From Gammaproteobacteria bacterium (GTDB taxonomy: Bacteria > Pseudomonadota > Gammaproteobacteria > Pseudomonadales > Cellvibrionaceae), in NCBI GenBank assembly GCA_025362015.1, contig JANYIO010000189.1, positions 1 through 34,522 on the forward strand: a stretch of 34,522 bases of DNA, given 5' to 3'. The number at the start of each line of letters is the position of its first letter. The first letter of the stretch is position 1. Below the pieces are notes generated by a model, which was not told the origin of the DNA, searched no databases, and saw only the letters and a list, made by a program, of their open reading frames with translations. The position numbers and the translations under genes are program-made. Shown here in pieces: positions 30,851 through 34,522 of the stretch.

Positions 30851-33027
30851 TAATTCGCTAATTTATCAGTCATGATCTTGGGTGTAACAAATATCAATAA
30901 TTCAGTTTTGGTTTGCTTGTCAATTGAATGCTTAAATAAACGGCCAAGATAAGGTATATCACCCAACAAAGGAACTTTGATATCACTCTTAAGTGTATCC
31001 AAACCAAATACACCACCCAAAACAACTGTTTCACCATTGTTGACTAAAACTTTGGTTTCCAGACGAGTAATATCAATAGTTGGAACGCCTGTTAAGGTTA
31101 CATCGCCAACAGCATCTTTATTGACTACCAAATCCATAATGACATGGTTATCTGGTGTAATTTGTGGCGTGACTTCCAATTTCAGCACGGCCTCTCTGAA
31201 GCTGGTGGTGGTTGCGCCACTAGCAGAAGCCTCCTGATAGGCAATTTCCTTACCCGACTTTATGAATGCCTTTTGCTTATCACTTGTGATCACTTTAGGT
31301 TGCGCAACTACTTCTGCATAACCTGAGTTTTCCAGTGCAGATAATTCCATATCCAGGAAAGCATTATCCGTAAGTATGCCAAAAGCTAAACTACCAGCAG
31401 GTTTATCGACCGATAAATGTACAATATTATCTTGCCCCAAATTTGTTTTACCTTTTCCCGTTAAGAAATCAAAAGGTGTACCAGGATCACTACTCAAGCC
31501 TTTAGCAGTACCGGCACCTTCCTTTAATGAGCCCGCAGAAAGCCCGTAAGAAATACCACCCCACTGGATACCCAATTCACGGCGGAAATCTGTGTTGGCA
31601 ATAACAATGCGCGCCTCAATCATAACTTGACGAACTGGAATATCGATTTGTTCAACTAGTTTTTTGAATGCTTCAATTCGCTCTGCAGTATCCGTTACTA
31701 TGATGGAGTTAGTACGTTCATCGACAATAGCCTGACCACGTGCAGAAAGAACACTCCCAGTAGACTTGCTGCCGCCTTCGCCGCCGTTGCTTCCGCCCCC
31801 ACCGCCACCAGCATCACCTTTAAACAATTCAAACATTTCTTTAGCATTAGCATAACGCACACGCAAATACTCTGTACGCAGTGGCGCCAGCTCTTCCAAT
31901 TGTTTCTTAGTAGATAACTCTTGACGCTCGCGCTCAGCAATTTCAGCTGCAGGAGCAATCATTAACACATTACCATCTTGACGCTTATCCAAGCCTTTAG
32001 TTTTTAACACCAATGCTAAGGCTTGGTCCCAAGGAACATTTTCCAAGCGCAAGGTTATGCGACCGGTTACAGTATCGCTTGCAACAAGATTTAAGTTAGT
32101 AAAGTCAGCGATAATTTGTAAAACCGCACGCACTTCAATATCTTGAAAATTGAATGAAAGCTTATCGCCACTAAACTGAAAGTCTTTTTTCTTCTCGCGC
32201 TTTTCTTCAGCAGTCAGTGGCTTAACACTAACAACATATTCATTGTCAGTTTGATACGCCATATAGTCAAACTCGCCGCTTGCAGAAATATTTAAAACAG
32301 AATTACCACCATCTTGAGTCGCATTGACCAAGGTTACTGGCGTCGCAAAATCGACAACATCCAATCGACGGCGTAAATCCGTAGGCAAAGCAACATTTTT
32401 AAAGGAAAGTTTCACACCTGTCCCAGTGCCAACTAAATCAGCAGTGACATGCGAATCGGACAAAGTAACGACAACTCTACCTTCACCCGTTTGGCCACGA
32501 CGAAAATCAATATTAGTGATGGATTGCTGAGCATTAGCACCCGTAATAACCCCAATCGTTTTGGCGGTAGTTTTATTACTGGGGACATCAATATTTTTTG
32601 AAGTAGCTACTTTATTGATAGCATCACTTCCTTGATTGGCACCAACCTCAACAATAAAACTATTTCCTTCTCTGCGAGAAGAGTAAGCCGTTAGTTGGTC
32701 AAGATTTACAATAACACGCGTCCGTCCGTCCGTCGTCAACACCATGGCACTTTGACCATTTTCAAACGACAAAGGAAAACGACGCTCTTTAAGGGAGCTC
32801 ACGACATCCGGAAAATCGAGCACAATACGCGCAGGCTTTTCAATGGTATAACCCTTAGGCTCCGGTGGCGCATCACTAAATGCCATCCGAACTTCAAAGC
32901 GTTCGCCAGGCAACTCCGCAAATTTAATATCGTTTAATGTGCTACCCAAAGATAGGGATGACATAAAGCAAATTATTAATACAATTTTATTTCGCATACA
33001 TAACCCCAATGAGAACAGAATACGCAT
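30850..33027 (-). CDS. pilQ: Type IV pilus secretin (alternative start at 32997, [11 protein letters not shown]...)
   Basis: AMIN domain, STN/N0 domain ([35 protein letters not shown]), secretin domain [34 protein letters not shown]. Confidence 0.96.
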   Translation of the reverse strand: MRILFSLGLCMRNKIVLIICFMSSLSLGSTLNDIKFAELPGERFEVRMAFSDAPPEPKGYTIEKPARIVLDFPDVVSSLKERRFPLSFENGQSAMVLTTDGRTRVIVNLDQLTAYSSRREGNSFIVEVGANQGSDAINKVATSKNIDVPSNKTTAKTIGVITGANAQQSITNIDFRRGQTGEGRVVVTLSDSHVTADLVGTGTGVKLSFKNVALPTDLRRRLDVVDFATPVTLVNATQDGGNSVLNISASGEFDYMAYQTDNEYVVSVKPLTAEEKREKKKDFQFSGDKLSFNFQDIEVRAVLQIIADFTNLNLVASDTVTGRITLRLENVPWDQALALVLKTKGLDKRQDGNVLMIAPAAEIAERERQELSTKKQLEELAPLRTEYLRVRYANAKEMFELFKGDAGGGGGGSNGGEGGSKSTGSVLSARGQAIVDERTNSIIVTDTAERIEAFKKLVEQIDIPVRQVMIEARIVIANTDFRRELGIQWGGISYGLSAGSLKEGAGTAKGLSSDPGTPFDFLTGKGKTNLGQDNIVHLSVDKPAGSLAFGILTDNAFLDMELSALENSGYAEVVAQPKVITSDKQKAFIKSGKEIAYQEASASGATTTSFREAVLKLEVTPQITPDNHVIMDLVVNKDAVGDVTLTGVPTIDITRLETKVLVNNGETVVLGGVFGLDTLKSDIKVPLLGDIPYLGRLFKHSIDKQTKTELLIFVTPKIMTDKLAN

Positions 33028-33033
33028 AACCGC

Positions 33034-33561
33034 TTATTCCTTTTCTTCTAATTTAATAATTCTGGGACGTTCGACCCAACCACTAGAACCGTCCGCAACA
33101 ATTTCCATTACTTCAATCTGAGCTTTCTCAGTAGCAACAATTTTTCCGTAATTCTTGCCCATATAATTACCTATAGTCACAGCAGTCACTTTCCCCCCGT
33201 CATCAATTAACGACCAGAGGCGCCCATTTTTAGCTAAAGTTCCAACCATTTTTAAACTGGCAATATTAAAAGTTTCGAGATATTCATGCTCACGATTCAT
33301 ATCTGGCTCAACCGTCCGACCACCTTTCGACACACTATCAATCGGAGTAGGACGTTCGAAAGGACTACGCAATGTCATCGCCGCATAAGCAAACGGCTGA
33401 TAGGGTTTAAACGCTGGCAAGGGATCAATTTGCCCCTGCGGACGACGCCTGGCTTCGTCCATAAAGTCAGTCAAATCTTTTTGCTCTGAAGATGAACTAC
33501 AACCAGACACCATCAACACAAACAATGTAATTTCCGCAAGTAACAGGATTCGTTTCATCAT
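33034..33561 (-). CDS. pilP: Type IV pilus assembly lipoprotein
   Basis: Lipobox LMVSGCSS. LRSPFERPTP and GTLAKNGRLWSLIDDGGKVTAVTIGNYMGKNYGKI. Position in the pil operon. Confidence 0.93.
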   Translation of the reverse strand: MMKRILLLAEITLFVLMVSGCSSSSEQKDLTDFMDEARRRPQGQIDPLPAFKPYQPFAYAAMTLRSPFERPTPIDSVSKGGRTVEPDMNREHEYLETFNIASLKMVGTLAKNGRLWSLIDDGGKVTAVTIGNYMGKNYGKIVATEKAQIEVMEIVADGSSGWVERPRIIKLEEKE

Positions 33562-34172
33562 TCCTGCTCCGGTGTTTTGTAGCGATAAGTTTTAGCAGAA
33601 ATCTGCATATTTAATACATTAGAGTCTTTCTTTTTGGTAATGGTGTAATCGTGCAACGTTACAATCCGCGGCATACCCGCGACACCACTTACAAACCCAC
33701 CTATATCGTGATAGCCACCATCGACATTAATTTTAATGGGTACTTCTATGTAATATTCAGCCACTTTTTCTTGTTCAATAGTAACGCCGTTAATAGTTAA
33801 ACCACTTTCTGTACCGCGGGCGCCTATATCTTCCAGCAACCCTGGGACTTCAGTTTTTGATGGCAACCGCGATAATAGCGACGTAAAAGTGGTATTCATT
33901 TCTTCCATTTGTGCCCGATAGGCTTCCAAATTTGCAGATTCAAAACTTTTGGTTTTAAAAGTTTCTTTAAGCGTTACTTCCTTAGCCTGTTCGGTAGCCA
34001 AAGTCTGGTTGAGGTCATTGATTTTGACGTAGTACGTAAGACAAAACACCATCACAACCAAAATAATAATTACAATTATTTTTGCCGGTAATGGCCACAC
34101 ACCAATCTTATCAAAGTCAATGTTATTAACATCGAAGTTCTTAAGTTGATCTACCGCATCATTAAAAGCCAT
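33558..34172 (-). CDS. pilO: Type IV pilus inner membrane protein
   Basis: N-terminal TM, coiled coil, LPSKTEVPGLLEDIGARGTESGLTI; 4-bp overlap with pilP. Confidence 0.94.
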   Translation of the reverse strand: MAFNDAVDQLKNFDVNNIDFDKIGVWPLPAKIIVIIILVVMVFCLTYYVKINDLNQTLATEQAKEVTLKETFKTKSFESANLEAYRAQMEEMNTTFTSLLSRLPSKTEVPGLLEDIGARGTESGLTINGVTIEQEKVAEYYIEVPIKINVDGGYHDIGGFVSGVAGMPRIVTLHDYTITKKKDSNVLNMQISAKTYRYKTPEQE

Positions 34173-34174
34173 TG

Positions 34175-34522
34175 TTATTTGTCCCCTGCTTTTTTATTTT
34201 TTGAAGACATGACAGTTGCCTTTTTTGCTGCATCAGCATCTTGGGCCGCCTGACCTACCTCACCAGGAACGGAGGTATGGACCGTCATCTTAAAAGAATT
34301 CGCCTGCTCTCCTTCTTTTGGAGCGGCAGTAACTGATGTTAAATTAGCAGAAGCAAACCAGTCAGAATCTTCTAAATTACGCATAAGACTTGCAACGCGA
34401 TTATAGGATTCAGCAATGCCTTCTATGCTCACTACATCTCCCACACGAGAAAGCGAAGTTATATACAGGCCATCGGGAATAGCGTGCGCAAAATCATCGA
34501 AATAACGTACGATTAGCGGCCG
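34175..34522 (-). CDS. pilN: Type IV pilus assembly protein (partial, runs off the window end)
   Basis: Frame stays open to 34522: RPLIVRYFDDFAHAIPDGLYITSLSRVGDVVSIEGIAESYNRVASLMRNLEDSDWF. The listed start at 34444 is an internal GTG. Confidence 0.9.
   Translation of the reverse strand, partial: RPLIVRYFDDFAHAIPDGLYITSLSRVGDVVSIEGIAESYNRVASLMRNLEDSDWFASANLTSVTAAPKEGEQANSFKMTVHTSVPGEVGQAAQDADAAKKATVMSSKNKKAGDK

Overview
The window looks like a chromosomal segment of a gammaproteobacterial polysaccharide degrader. I infer a Cellvibrio-like organism from the Ser-rich linkers, a CBM10 module and the gene order; this was not verified. Left part: a DUF5009/HGSNAT-type membrane acyltransferase, a secreted multimodular GH16-like/CBM10/discoidin-like protein, and a maltodextrin locus (lipoprotein alpha-amylase, GH13 alpha-glucosidase, SLC45-type MFS transporter, LacI-family regulator). 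An array of CATACGTATG-type palindromes lies between the divergent alpha-glucosidase and transporter genes. Middle: a MacAB-like ABC exporter operon (two FtsX-type permeases, ATPase, membrane fusion protein), psd, a TerC-family protein and a DUF3391/HD-GYP protein with degenerate catalytic motifs. Right: a conserved housekeeping block on the minus strand (pilN-O-P-Q, aroK, aroB, damX-like, gltB, gltD, hemE), interrupted on the plus strand by a Cys-rich Ig-like lipoprotein gene. I saw no mobile element, CRISPR array, tRNA or rRNA. No wholly novel multi-gene system is evident. The best leads are: an orphan terminator plus promoter-like sequence upstream of gltB (candidate sRNA or attenuator), the degenerate HD-GYP protein, the LacI-type operator array, the 3x12-residue periodic linker in the secreted protein, and the inserted lipoprotein with its 14-bp tandem duplication.
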